Positions 15,901 to 26,307 are shown, counted from the first letter of the stretch. The stretch: 64,000 bases of DNA from Corella eumyota (GCA_963082875.1 OY720097.1:15880501-15944500); one strand, 5' to 3'. The notes: generated by a model not told the origin, from the letters alone. Program-made: numbers and translations.

Positions 15901-16188
15901 AACTTAGGTTCGGTTATAACAACTAGGCTCAGGAGTTCTCAAAATTTTCAGTCGGTTGCTGACGGAGAAAAATTATCAACTATTCGCTACTTGGCTTGTT
16001 ATTTGGTTTACAATTCAGTTCTTACTTTGTTCACTGACAAATCTGCCCCGATGTCGCCTGTGAAACGAAAAGGTGCGCAGGAAAACAAAGTGTTAGCTGA
16101 TATGATGAAGCTTAGGCAATTGAAAGAGTTGGGGCTAAGTGATAACACAAATTTATTCAACTTATGGTATTCGTCCGTTAATGTTTAG
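964..16188 (+). CDS. ANAPC1: Anaphase-promoting complex subunit 1 (APC1)
   Basis: Largest scaffold subunit of the APC/C ubiquitin ligase that drives mitotic exit. Exons: 964-1039, 1696-1796, 2054-2185, 2320-2484, 2721-2892, 3372-3547, 3840-4069, 4959-5143, 5537-5712, 5919-5984, 6348-6500, 6722-6929, 7030-7253, 7367-7438, 7531-7662, 7729-7839, 8006-8186, 8418-8566, 8784-8860, 9089-9312, 9446-9530, 9727-9861, 10096-10194, 10341-10436, 10629-10697, 10779-10890, 11045-11132, 11277-11403, 11570-11754, 11979-12168, 12295-12426, 12614-12746, 12910-13064, 13167-13278, 13348-13443, 13555-13655, 13751-13850, 14021-14206, 14445-14582, 14727-14841, 15295-15386, 15491-15659, 15863-16188. The sum, 6051 nt, gives 2016 aa (human about 1944). 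The start matches the human N-terminus (TMI...EFIPCG versus EFVPFG). Later landmarks are EELYVAGHTVIWSRG, DWPLFHNGVAAGL, the PC repeats (HEMTTIGLLLGLA, MALGFLFLGG, STDNRYHLQALRH) and IRYLACYLVYNSV near the C-terminus. Intron 5 needs a GC donor. The last exon may instead start at 15839. Confidence 0.96.
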
Positions 16189-16720
16189 TTTTCAATCATA
16201 TTCTTTTTTATTTAACAAATTTAGTTCATAGATCCTTTTGTGCCAAACTTTGCCTTTTTTGTGATAATATCGTTTTTTGTTTGCTATTTGTGCTATGTAA
16301 AAATATCACTGCCTTTTACGATAAATCTAAGTAGCCCTCAAATTTTTTAATTTACCCATTGTTATTTAGAAGTAAATACTAACTAAAAGACTTAGGCTTC
16401 TGGATACTTTTACCAATTTTTTAAAAATTTTTGTTTGTAAAATCACATCTTCAAGGTTGGCAGTGTAGCTTAGCTACATTAAAATTGTTTCATTAATCAA
16501 ATTAATTTTAAAACTAATAAAGCCAATGTTTTGTGACTAAAACACACAAATGTATTTATTGCTTGAAGGCTGCTAAATACCAAACAAAACAGTGTTGGTT
16601 TAACGGAAATAAAATTGACATGCTATTTAGAAAAAAACGTATTCAAACGCAGCGTAAGAAACTCTACAAAATTCATACGACTTAAAGCCTTATGTAGAAG
16701 TGCGAAATAGGCTTAAATTA
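16189..16720 (+). other. ANAPC1 3' UTR and spacer
   Basis: AT-rich, non-coding. It lies between convergent ANAPC1 (+) and the 7TM gene (-). AATAAA motifs at 16516-16521 and near 16605 are candidate ANAPC1 poly(A) signals. Confidence 0.5.
16516..16521 (+). terminator. Candidate poly(A) signal of ANAPC1
   Basis: AATAAA 328 bases downstream of the ANAPC1 stop codon. Confidence 0.4.
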
Positions 16721-16721
16721 A

Positions 16722-17010
16722 CCGGCAGCGTGGTGTAGTGGTAAGAACTCTTGCTACACAACACGTGAGGTTCTGGGTTCAATCCCCACTGATTTCATGC
16801 TGTATCGCACTTGAGTAAGGCGCTATAAACGGTATGAACTCCTGCTGAGCCAGCACTTAATCAGCAGCATAATTACCGGGCAATTATAGTCTTTATAATA
16901 TCTCAAACTGCCATAGGCAACTCGAGACTGGGTCGGAGTAACTTATGTTACTCTATGTTTAAGTCGCGCATTCGACTTTCCCACATCGAGGATAAAGATA
17001 TACAAAAAAA
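16722..17010 (+). mobile_element. tRNA-derived SINE
   Basis: The head resembles a tRNA gene with RNA polymerase III promoter elements: a box A-like stretch GTGGTGTAGTGGTAAG near 16730-16745 and a near-perfect box B GGTTCAATCC at 16776-16785, spaced as in tRNA. About 200 bases of body without coding potential follow, including a small hairpin GAGTAAC/GTTACTC. An A-rich tail begins near 16990. The local GC content is clearly higher than the surrounding AT-rich spacer. Both polymerase III boxes followed by a long body and A tail make a SINE much more likely than a functional tRNA. I could not make out convincing target-site duplications, so the ends are approximate. The family is not named because I cannot compare copies. 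Confidence 0.75.
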
Positions 17011-17316
17011 AAATAAAATGTAACAATATTTGCTGTGCTACATTGTTTTATACACTACATTGCACTTATCGGGTTATTTGATACAGTTTTAGTGAGTTTA
17101 CTTATTTTAAAAGTGCATGTTTAATGTACATAAATGGTCGATAAATACGAGCAATTTACAATTTTACAGTATGATATCATCAAAATACACATGAAAATGA
17201 CAAAATGAAGATAAATTGTTAAAAGTATAATTTACTAACTTAAGTCGATTTATAAAATAAGGTCTTTCAAGTAGCTTTTTTTGCTTACTACTTGGGGTTC
17301 TGTTGCAGCGGTAGAA

Positions 17317-17326
17317 TTTATTTATT
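17317..17326 (-). terminator. Candidate poly(A) signal of the 7TM gene
   Basis: Overlapping TTTATT copies on the + strand read AATAAATAAA on the minus strand, about 40 bases downstream of the minus-strand stop at 17365. Confidence 0.5.
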
Positions 17327-17364
17327 TAGGCTACATATTGATGTTAAACGTTGTGCTAACATTT

Positions 17365-18593
17365 TCATTCCACAACCTCGACTTTAGTTTTGCGACAACT
17401 TCCAAACAAAAACAGTTTGTCTCTCCAAGAAGCAAAGGAAAATATCAGGCTGAAGACGTTTACAATTAGGTTGGCTGTAGTTAAAAGCTGACCTATAATC
17501 CCAGAACTTTCGCCTCTTCCAAACACGGCAAGCAAAATAATTAACAGAATGTCAGAAGCTACGCATGTAATGGTACATGCAGCCAATCTTTTAATCAAAC
17601 TTTTGATATTTTGTTCGTGTGTACCGCTCACTACTCCATTAGGATTGTTAACATGTTTCTTTAATGGATATATTACCAATGCCAATAACAAAGCCTGTAA
17701 CGAAAAATGCAATTTAAATAAGATGTACTATCTTAAGAGCGTAAACCCGAAACACGAACAATTCGCTTTAAAAAAGGCTAGGCAAGCTAATTTTATACCT
17801 GTTGTATTATTCCGAGAATCGGCAAAATGGCGATGCGAACCCATCTCGGGTAATTTGTGTTTTCTCTTAGACAACCAATGGAAGATTTACTAAACGGAAT
17901 AGCAGACAGATTGAGTACAATAACGCTTGTTATAAGACTTATAACGGTAACAGAAAGCATGCTTATGCTTACAGCACGCAAGCAAGAATTTGTGAGGTGG
18001 CGAATAGCTTTAGTTGAGTACAATCTATGCTGGCGATACCATAAGGTAAGATACACAGCGACAATGCCAAAAGCGTAAAATATTATTGTAAATTGAAATG
18101 TAATAACACACGCTTTTTCCGACCTCCAACCATAAGCCAACTCAATTTGTGAAATTGTGGAGTAGAGAAAAGTAAACACAACAGCTATCGTCAGAAGAAT
18201 GCTATTTATGTTTTTTCCCAAAATACGCATGCAGTACTTTCGTTTTTGCGCCAAGGTTTTAGGCTTGGGTGTTCTGGTCGTAACTTGAACCTGTGATCGC
18301 GTATGTTGCGGTGTTTGTGAATTATTAAGTTCGCTCATTGGAACAGCATTAGTCCTAGCTGCGGTTCCCTCCGTGCTTTGACTATTCCGCAAAGCGTCTG
18401 ATGACGTTGAATTCGTAGGTTTTGATTTTCTGGCAATAGAAGCTATAACAGCTATCATAAGGTAAGCCGAAAGTGCGAGAAGCAGAGCAGAAGGTATTTG
18501 ATATGCTATCCATAAATCGCTCATGTAGTAATCCGATGTAGTTGTATTTAAGATTTCCGTTGTCGTTCTCGGAATCTCTGTTGTATTATTCAT
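17365..18593 (-). CDS. Orphan seven-transmembrane, GPCR-like protein
   Basis: Two coding exons on the minus strand, 18593-17799 and 17694-17365, joined in phase 0 across a 104-base intron with GT donor and a TTCGTTACAG acceptor; 374 aa. Neither exon alone would be complete: the first stops right after the donor and the second lacks a proper start. Hydrophobic segments lie near residues 27-54, 130-152, 163-186, 207-229, 251-275, 303-322 and 330-352, giving seven in total. The N-terminus has N-glycosylation sequons (NTT twice) and no signal peptide, so it should be extracellular. Cys162 at the top of segment 3 and Cys241 in the second outer loop are placed like the conserved GPCR disulfide. A long Ser/Thr/Lys-rich loop of about 70 residues separates segments 1 and 2. 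I see no DRY or NPxxY motif and do not recognise the family, so ligand and signalling are unknown. It lies tail-to-tail with ANAPC1. Confidence 0.75.
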
Positions 18594-20937
18594 TTTTACA
18601 GTAACTTATTTAATATAGTAAATTACGCCTTTACCTATAGCAAAAAAATAAGGTTATTTTTGTACAAATAATTTGTTGCTCTAACTTTGTACTTAAATTG
18701 TATTACAATGTCTGAGTTTTGACGACATATGAAAAAAAACGTTTTTTTTCTAAAAAGAAGACGTGACTGACTTGCCTGAATCTTTAAAAGTTGAATTTCT
18801 AAACACAATCTAACTTCCGGGCGTAAATAACTATTAATCAGTCAATAAATTTAGACTCGGAGTTTTTACTTTTTCTATATTCGGCTCCGGCTATTTGTGT
18901 GCAACGATATTTTAGAAAGAAGGCAATTTTTAATTAATAATGCATATTATAAATCAAAATTTTTACAAATAACTTTTTTTAGGAATTCTTTTGTTTAAAC
19001 AATAAAACAAAATCTTTCAAGCTAAACTAATTTTTATAGAGTAAATAATTTGCTGACTGTGGTAATCCTTTTTTGTAATATTTCATTTTTCTAACTTTGC
19101 AATGTCTCCATTTGTAATTAAATACTAATTCAAATCCTTACAGTGTAAGCGTCGTAGCGATACGCTACACTCTTCCCTTAATTACCCACGTTAAGTATAC
19201 GTTTTAGTGATACAGCGACAGACGATATTACTAATTAAGTGACAGGTAGCCTACGTTGCTAATTACACAGAAGCTACTGCAGTAATACATGTCGTTTCGA
19301 TCAAAACAGTAAATAATTTATGCAATCAACTGATGGAATCTAATGAATACGTCTTTAAATCATTATTCACCACATCCGTCAAAAATAGCTCGAATGCATA
19401 GCGGTTGATATTTAAACAAGCACGACTTGGTAAATCATGAATAATAAAGGTGGTTTTGCGTAATTTTTGGTATTTTTGTTGTTTACGCTATGCCAAATTA
19501 TATTTTTTTATTAAAACGCATTTAAAATTTTAATATTTACTCCAACTTTGTTTTAATAACGTTTAAATAAAGGGAGACCACGCAATCTTTTTTTCTTTAT
19601 TTATATAACACGAATGTTTATTTTTAGTTAATTTCTAGCTTATCATAAATTTTTAAAGCTTAACTTTAGCTGCGCATAGTTTCGTTTTGACAAATATAAA
19701 TCTACTTGTAACTTTCCACTAATTATGTTTGCGTTTTGTCTTAATTGACCTTTTTACTTTGCTGCCTTACAACAATCCTATTAAAAACCATGTATTTATT
19801 TAATTTCATCCAAATCAAAATGTAAATACTTTCGGGCGGATACAGATTGTTTATGTTTGAATTGACGATTAAAATTATTGACAATAATTAATGTTGCCTG
19901 GCCTAGAGTGTCGATTGATCAAAATAAATTTAGCGTTTTTAAATCTTTACCAATTAAAAACTAACAGGTAAATTGAAAATACATTCTGAAAATATAAGTG
20001 AAGCTTATACGCAACTTCTTTAAATGACTGCTCTAATTTGCAAGCAATTTTAGAATATTTTAAATAATTTTGTTAATATATACACAAAATTGTTTATTTT
20101 GGATTCTATGCTTATTGAGCAAAACTATTTTTTTCCTTGTTGGACCGTAAAAAAAATTATTTAGTTGTTGGACCGTGTAAAAAACACGATGGAAAAAGAT
20201 ACATTACTTCTAACTTAACATTCTGATCATTTTCTGAAAAGATTTTTAAAATGTTTGTTTATATGTTACCAAATAGGAATAGGTTATTTTTGTTTTTTTT
20301 TGAGTCAAATTGCTGCATGACTTAATCAGTAATACAAATAAAGTTTTGATTATTGACGAATCATTTGTGAAATAATGTGTACACAATATTTGAAATACTA
20401 ACATTATAATATCAGAATCGTAACATTAATATTCCTTGGTCCTTACGTTAAAAACTACTGTAAAATTTTTCAATTATTGAATTTAATTATATTTTCTAAA
20501 AAATGTTTAATATTTGATTTGTAAAATTGCTGAATAATAAAATAAAAAAAAGTTTGTCCTCTGCTTGTATTGGAAACCACATTTTAAAATTTTATTTTCA
20601 CGTTTTGTTGTTGCTTTGGCTTTTATGTAAAAAGCACGTTATGTTATGTTGCCTTTTTATTTGTAAAATAATATTTTTATTTGTAAAAATAAAATACATT
20701 TGTAGTTATTGAGATTTGGTAAACATGCAGTAAAAAATCTGGCTGTCTGGAGATTTATAACTAGACCACGTGCACATTCAGACATTCAGACATTGACAGA
20801 TGGTGGTTGCCGCAATTTTGATTTAAGAATAATGTTAATAAATAATTTGAACACGTCCACGACACGTGCATAACATGTGCAAACTAAATTATTTAAAGAT
20901 ATGTTTTCTTTGTTGTTTACAGGGTCTAATAATTTAA
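18594..20937. other. Intergenic region between divergent 7TM gene and MRPL52
   Basis: AT-rich with no supported gene. It includes an imperfect hairpin (GTGTAAGCGT at 19143-19152 with ACGCTACAC at 19162-19170), a short repeat of TTGTTGGACCGT near 20138-20180, and two CACGTG E-boxes at 20767-20772 and 20863-20868 upstream of the MRPL52-WDR82-BUD13 run. Promoters of both flanking genes must lie here, but I cannot place them. Confidence 0.45.
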
Positions 20938-20940
20938 ACC

Positions 20941-21215
20941 TTTGGATCTCTATTAGTTTTGCACGCCCTACATAAACAGGGTGTGTAACCAAAATGCGGC
21001 ACATGTAATTAAACAAAAAGGTTGCCTAAATTAAATCCTTACCCTAACCCTCACTTATTCAGTTTACCCATTAACACATCTGACTCGTAAAGCGGACTAA
21101 GTTATACTCATTAAAACATATTTCAACTAATTTTTAATGTCTGGTTGAACAATTGCCATACTTAGGTTCTACTGCCTTGTTAAATTCATGCGTGCGAAAC
21201 TAATAGAGATCCAAA
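20941..21215. repeat. Inverted repeat pair, 26-base arms
   Basis: The arm at 20941-20966 (begins TTTGGATCTCTATTAG) and the arm at 21190-21215 (ends CTAATAGAGATCCAAA) are reverse complements with one mismatch, separated by 223 bases. The right arm lies about 65 bases before the MRPL52 start. They could be the termini of a small non-autonomous DNA element, but no target-site duplication is evident. Confidence 0.6.
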
Positions 21216-21261
21216 CCTTTTTACTTACAAACTTTTATAACATTTTTTTGAAATTAATTTT

Positions 21262-21280
21262 AGTTTTATTTAATTATCAG
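21262..21280 (+). promoter_or_regulatory. 3' splice site abutting the MRPL52 start codon
   Basis: A pyrimidine-rich run ending TTTAATTATCAG at 21280 sits directly before ATGATG. It fits a trans-splice acceptor, or the end of a 5' UTR intron, and decides the start at 21281 against the upstream in-frame ATG at 21188. Confidence 0.45.
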
Positions 21281-21691
21281 ATGATGAGTTACAAAGTTTT
21301 GTCAAGAATAAATTTTACTAAATTTTCCAAAATATGGTTTTCTGAAATTAAAATATATAATCGTGCACTCAGTTTAACATCAACACAAAATGGAAAATTA
21401 AAAAAAGGTTTCTTGAAAAAACATAGACATTTGGCAAATGGGTATGGTGAAATTATTGATACACCTGATTGGAGTTATGCTGACGGTAGTCCTTCTGTAC
21501 CAGGAAAAAATGCAAATCGAAGACGTGAAATACAGAGACAAATTTGTCGGCGAATAATCGAGCTACTTCGAGATATTGACAATGGAAAAAAAAGTTTTAA
21601 AATTAAGCAAGAACTAAAATTAAAAAACAATCAAATAGAAACTGAAACTAGGTTAAAAGAAAAAAACATAGCTTTTAAAATAGAGCAATAA
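21281..21691 (+). CDS. MRPL52: Mitochondrial large-subunit ribosomal protein mL52
   Basis: Component of the 39S mitoribosome subunit, made in the cytosol and imported. Single exon, 136 aa. The diagnostic stretch is ANGYGEIIDTPDWSYADGSP around residues 54-73, which matches the human family block with PDWSYADGRP, followed by a basic amphipathic helix RRREIQRQICRRIIELL and a Lys/Glu-rich tail. The N-terminal 40 residues are rich in Lys, Arg, Ser and Phe with almost no acidic residues, as expected of a mitochondrial targeting sequence. I chose the ATG at 21281 because a strong 3' splice site ends right before it. The in-frame extension back to 21188 would add 31 hydrophobic residues, part of them encoded by an inverted-repeat arm, and is unlikely. 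The next gene, WDR82, starts 262 bases downstream on the same strand. Confidence 0.9.
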   Translation: MMSYKVLSRINFTKFSKIWFSEIKIYNRALSLTSTQNGKLKKGFLKKHRHLANGYGEIIDTPDWSYADGSPSVPGKNANRRREIQRQICRRIIELLRDIDNGKKSFKIKQELKLKNNQIETETRLKEKNIAFKIEQ

Positions 21692-21889
21692 GTTTATATG
21701 GTTTTTGTATTGTAATGACTAATTAAACAAAATATCACAGGCATTTAGAACAGTTTCTAAAAAAATAACTGCTGCTATGCTTACTTAAACATTTAAGTTT
21801 TATATATAAAAAAAGTTATCCCAATTTACATGTTTCACTTGGTTCATATTTTTATGATAGTGTGTTAATGTATTTTCAATAATTTTTTG

Positions 21890-21908
21890 CATATTTTTTT
21901 GTTGACAG
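21890..21908 (+). promoter_or_regulatory. Candidate trans-splice acceptor of WDR82
   Basis: T-rich tract ending TTTTTTGTTGACAG at 21908, leaving a 45-base leader before the ATG at 21954. Its position between two close same-strand genes is what an internal cistron of a tunicate operon would show. Confidence 0.45.
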
Positions 21909-21953
21909 AAATATATAATTAGGACAACTTGGTAGATATATTATTTATAAGGA

Positions 21954-22898
21954 ATGAAGCTAGGAGATTCTGTCATTAAATCGTTTTGTGTTGCAAAAGT
22001 TTTCCGAGAGAATTCAGAGCGCATAAACAGCATTGACTTTGCACCGAATGGTGAATCTATTATTTCAGGAAGCGATGATGATTCGATTGTAATATACGAT
22101 TGTGCAAATGAAGGAAAAGTAAAACGAACCTTGTACAGCAAAAAGTACGGGGTGGATCACATAAACTATACGCATGCCGGAAACACTGTTATATATGGAT
22201 CAAATAAAGTAGATGATGCAATTCGCTACCAATCTCTACATGATAACAAGTACATAAGATACTTTAGTGGTCACACAAAGCGAGTTGTGTGCTTATGTAT
22301 GTCACCAGTTGACGACACTTTTATTTCCGGCTCGCTTGACAAAACAGTAAGACTATGGGATCTTCGCTCGCCCAACTGCCAGGGTTTAATGCATCTTCCT
22401 GGTCGGCCGATAGCTTCATTTGACCCAGAAGGATTAATATTTGCTGCTGGCATAAACTCGGAAATGATAAAGTTGTATGATTTAAGATCTTTTGATAAAG
22501 GACCTTTTACAACTTTCAGGCTTCAACAGGACAAGGATTGTGACTGGACAGGTCTTAAATTTAGTTCTGATGGAAAACTAATTCTAATTTCTACAAATGG
22601 ATCAGTGATTCGATTAATTGATGCATTTCAGGGGCAGCCTTTACAAACATTTAAGGGTCATCTAAACACAAAAGGCCTTCCATTAGAGGCCAGTTTTAGC
22701 CCTGACGCGCAATATATCTTGTCTGGTTCCCAAGATGGAAAACTTCATATTTGGAACTCTGAAAATTTTCGTAAAACGGCTTTGTTGGATGGAAAGCATC
22801 CAGGCCCACTTCAATGTGTTAAGTTTAATCCTCGATATATGATGTTGGCATCAACGTGTAGCCACATGTCATTTTGGCTTCCAACGGCAGAGGAGTAA
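21954..22898 (+). CDS. WDR82: WD repeat-containing protein 82
   Basis: Nuclear WD40 protein that recruits the SETD1A/B H3K4 methyltransferase to Ser5-phosphorylated RNA polymerase II and also acts with PNUTS-PP1 in transcription termination. Uninterrupted 314-residue frame, against 313 in human, so full length. It aligns almost without gaps. Visible blocks are [129 protein letters not shown] and a C-terminus ending [10 protein letters not shown]. These build a seven-bladed propeller with repeated WD/DH signatures. The gene has no intron here. It sits 262 bases after MRPL52 and 333 bases before BUD13, on the same strand. Confidence 0.98.
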   Translation: MKLGDSVIKSFCVAKVFRENSERINSIDFAPNGESIISGSDDDSIVIYDCANEGKVKRTLYSKKYGVDHINYTHAGNTVIYGSNKVDDAIRYQSLHDNKYIRYFSGHTKRVVCLCMSPVDDTFISGSLDKTVRLWDLRSPNCQGLMHLPGRPIASFDPEGLIFAAGINSEMIKLYDLRSFDKGPFTTFRLQQDKDCDWTGLKFSSDGKLILISTNGSVIRLIDAFQGQPLQTFKGHLNTKGLPLEASFSPDAQYILSGSQDGKLHIWNSENFRKTALLDGKHPGPLQCVKFNPRYMMLASTCSHMSFWLPTAEE

Positions 22899-23231
22899 TA
22901 TTTTTTGTTAAAAACTTTTTACTGCCACTGCCCTTTTTTTGATAAACTGGTCTTTCTCAGTTTTATTTTAAAATTGATAAGCTGGTGTTACAACACTATT
23001 GCTTAATTATTTTTTCACTGTTTTGACACAACTTATTTGATTTTAAAACCTAATTTAATCTAATTTGTAAACAGTTTTACATTAATTTCAATGTTCACAA
23101 AATTGTTTCGGGTTTATTTACATTGGCACTTCATATCAATTTTTTATTGATTCTTATTTTTTGGGTTTAATTAAACTTTGTTTTTTTTAGAATCTTAATT
23201 CTAAGTTTTTTAGATTAAAAAACCTCTAAAC
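22899..23231 (+). other. WDR82-BUD13 spacer
   Basis: 333 bases, AT-rich, with no canonical AATAAA (only ATTAAA variants). It ends in two T-rich 3' splice sites, TTTTTTTTAG at 23190 and AGTTTTTTAG at 23213, the second 18 bases before the BUD13 ATG. Both are candidates for trans-splicing of BUD13. Confidence 0.5.
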
Positions 23232-25236
23232 ATGTCGGGGTTAAGCAAGGAAGAATATCTAAAAAGGTATTTATCTCCCGCTGCAAATGATAGTGCTGGA
23301 GGTCTGAAGAAAAAGAAAAAAAAGAAGAAGATAAAAACATTAAGGCAAGTTAAGATAATTTTATTTAATGTATTTAATAAAGTTAATATAGACTTGCTAT
23401 TTGTAATTTCTATGTAACTTTATTTTTAATTTGTTAACTAACTCAGACAAGGAATGAAAATATTTGATGATGATGTATCCTGGGACAATATTGCTCCCAA
23501 ACAAAGTGATGATGAACTTGAAGATAAATTACTTGTAAGTAGCATTGTTATAGTTAATTAATAAAACTTTTACGCTGAGTAGAAGTGGTGCATCAAGAAA
23601 TTATTTTAACCTAATTTATTTTTTCTATTTTGTAAAGACAGCTGATGAAAAACCACAAATAACAGAAATTGACAACAGAACTGAAAAAGAGAAAAAATTG
23701 GATGCTTACCAGAAAAATAAAATGTGGAAAAAAATGGGAGCTTCTGATTCTGATGAAAACAATTCCTCTTCTTTAATAAAACATAAAACTAGACATGACT
23801 CGGATTCAGATAATTCTAGTTTGAAACAATCAAAATATAAAAAATCAAACCGCTATGATTCAGATTCTGATCTTGAAGTAGATAGATCAAAATCAAGAAG
23901 ACATGATTCAGATAGTGACATTGATGTTCCAAGAACAAAAAAATCCAATTCAAAAAGACGTGATTCCGACAGTGATATTGATATCCCTCGTTCAAAATCG
24001 AAGCGTGCAGATTCTGATTCTGATTTGGAACTATCAAGACCTTCCAAAAGACAGGACTCAGACAGTGATATAGATGTTGATAGAAAGAGGTCTAAAAGAC
24101 ACAATGACAGTGACTCTGATTTAGATGTGAGAAGAAAAAATTCCAAAAAGGTAGTCAAAGTGCTTAAACTTTATAATTAAGTATACTTTTTGGTTTTAAA
24201 TGCTTAAAATTATAGTCTTTTTACAGTGCACAAAATGGTGAAACTATTTATATACATTTTGTTTTAATGAACCTCAAAAATTTTAATTATACATATATAG
24301 ATTTATCAAGCCTTTATTTGTTTCTTTTGTAGAAGAAGGATATGATAGGGGGAGGTACGGGTGGATTAACTGATGTCAAATCTTTAAGAAAGGAAATGAG
24401 GGAAAGAAAATTAAAGGAATCACAACTTGATCAACTTGCACAACAATATAAAGGAAATGGTAAAAAAATTAAATTTAAATAATTTTTTTCAAACTAATTT
24501 TAAAGTTATTCTTAATGAAAAGTCAAAAAACTAGTAGGTTTGTTATTATTTTTTTGACAAATTGACATTGTTTAGCTACTGTTCGTCGCGAAAATGGAAA
24601 AAGAGTCAATTTAGACAAGGAAAAGGAAGAAGAGGATAAGAAAATCGAAAAAAGAAAAAGAAAGGAAGAACAGTATGGTCGATGGGGAAAAGGGTAAATT
24701 TCCAATTTATTGAAATTGTTTTAAACTTATTTAAAAAATGCGATAAAAATTTTTTTAGTATGAAACAAGCAGCAATGATCGCGGATGCTGTCTCGAGCAC
24801 AATGCATGAATCAAACAAACCACTTGCAAGATATGATGATGACGAGGATTTAGAGAAATTAAGAAGGGAAACAGTAAGAGCTGGAGACCCAATGGCAGAG
24901 TATATTGCAAGGAAAAAACAACAAGAAAGTGGCTCAAAAATTAAAAGTAATTTGTATTTGCAATTATATGTGAAAATGTTGCCTATATGATAAAGTAATT
25001 TTTTTTTCATTTTGAACAACTTTCTTTTTAACTAATAAAATTGTTTGCAATGTTTATTAGATTTACCCAAATATAGAGGTCCAGCACCTGAACCAAATCG
25101 TTACAATATCATGCCAGGTTATAGGTGGGATGGTGTTGATCGATCTAACGGTTTCGAGAAAAAATATTATACATCTTTGTCCAATCAAATTGCATTGAAT
25201 GATGAAATGTATAAATGGAGTGTGGGGGATATGTGA
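23232..25236 (+). CDS. BUD13: BUD13 homolog, RES-complex / spliceosome protein
   Basis: Subunit of the RES (retention and splicing) complex that binds the activated spliceosome. Exons 23232-23344, 23447-23534, 23638-24150, 24333-24459, 24576-24693, 24759-24946 and 25061-25236 sum to 1323 nt and 440 aa (human about 619). The N-terminus [15 protein letters not shown] and the segment [10 protein letters not shown] match the human protein. The middle exon carries seven degenerate repeats of basic residues followed by DSDSD, probable casein kinase 2 sites, where vertebrates have RHDTPDPSP-type repeats. The C-terminal Bud13 domain is clear: [53 protein letters not shown] and the end YKWSVGDM. Intron 1 needs a GC donor (AAG|GCAAGT at 23345). 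It is third in a same-strand run with MRPL52 and WDR82. Confidence 0.97.
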
Positions 25237-26290
25237 AAACCTGCAAGCTTTTTTATTTTACTTGCAAATTACACTGTGCTGTATATTATAATATAACATG
25301 ATGACTATGTTATTGAAATTTTATTTAAAAATTCGAAATTAGGTAAACCATAAGTTTTAGACCTAGATAACCTAAAAAGGTTAAAGCTTGTTGAAATAGG
25401 TAAGGCGTTTAGTCAAAAAAATCATGTTGCGGGTAAATAAGCGTAAATGCAAAGTTAGTTTTTAATTTTTTCTGCCAATCTTTATATTTTTATTTTTTTA
25501 CCACAAAAAATGAAATGGATGGCATTTAAAAAACGCTTTTGACCTTGTAGCTATAAGGTTTCTAAAACTATTGTTATATAATACACTATCGATTGTGATA
25601 GCGCGTAAGTTTGTACTATTGATTATATTAGCTTTTTAAATAAAATAATTTGGTTTGTGCATCATACTTATAATTAATAAAAAATTATAACATGATATGT
25701 ACGTTATATATTGATATTACAGTAGTTATTTACGTGGCATGGGTCATCAAGTTTGGTGGCGTGGCACTATGCACTTTTTTTTGTCATTAGCGTAATTAAC
25801 AATGGGCAGGCTGAATTTTAATTTCTAAAGTTATTAATTTTTTTCTATTTTTTCGCTAAATATAAGGTATTTTACCTTAAACCTATAGTTTTTTACTCTT
25901 TAAAGTACAATTTAAATAATATTAAGGTTAAGGCTAACTAATAACGTTTTTTTATAACTTTACAATTGGTATATAGAACTACCAAACTAGATTAAGTAAA
26001 ACCATAACCTGATAACTAATAACGGAAACTATAAATTAATCCAAACCCAGAATTTTTTTAGTATTAAGTTATTGCTTTACGTGGCAACTTAAACATATAC
26101 ATTTACCTACCCAGACTGCTTATATGCCATAACCAATTTGCAATTATTTTTAATCTGCATACCATAAAGCCAATCATATTTAATATGTTGTAAAAAAAAC
26201 AAGTTAACAACCTTAAACCTAGAACTGTTTGTTATATTTTTAGTAAGATATTTTCAATTTCGATGTCAATGGTTTTTTTCCGTAATTCAT
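25237..26290 (+). other. BUD13-CNOT3 spacer
   Basis: About 1 kb of AT-rich non-coding sequence with no supported gene or repeat. The promoter of CNOT3 should lie here, but no core element stands out. Confidence 0.4.
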
Positions 26291-26292
26291 AG
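26273..26292 (+). promoter_or_regulatory. 3' splice site just upstream of CNOT3 start
   Basis: TTTTTTTCCGTAATTCATAG ends at 26292, leaving a 15-base leader before the ATG at 26308. Candidate trans-splice acceptor. Confidence 0.4.
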
Positions 26293-26307
26293 TTTTGGAC
26301 AAACATC

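Noticed and set aside
20767-20868. Two CACGTG E-boxes upstream of MRPL52
   Set aside because: The same hexamer occurs at several unrelated places in the window, so the pair alone is weak evidence of regulation.
21041-21053. Telomere-like CCCTAACCCT
   Set aside because: Only about one and a half repeat units; chance level.
21188-21280. N-terminal extension of MRPL52 from ATG 21188
   Set aside because: Runs through an inverted-repeat arm and a 3' splice site; the conserved protein begins well after 21281.
23816-24158. Minus-strand open frames opposite the BUD13 repeats
   Set aside because: Shadows of the repetitive Asp-Ser-Asp coding sequence on the other strand.
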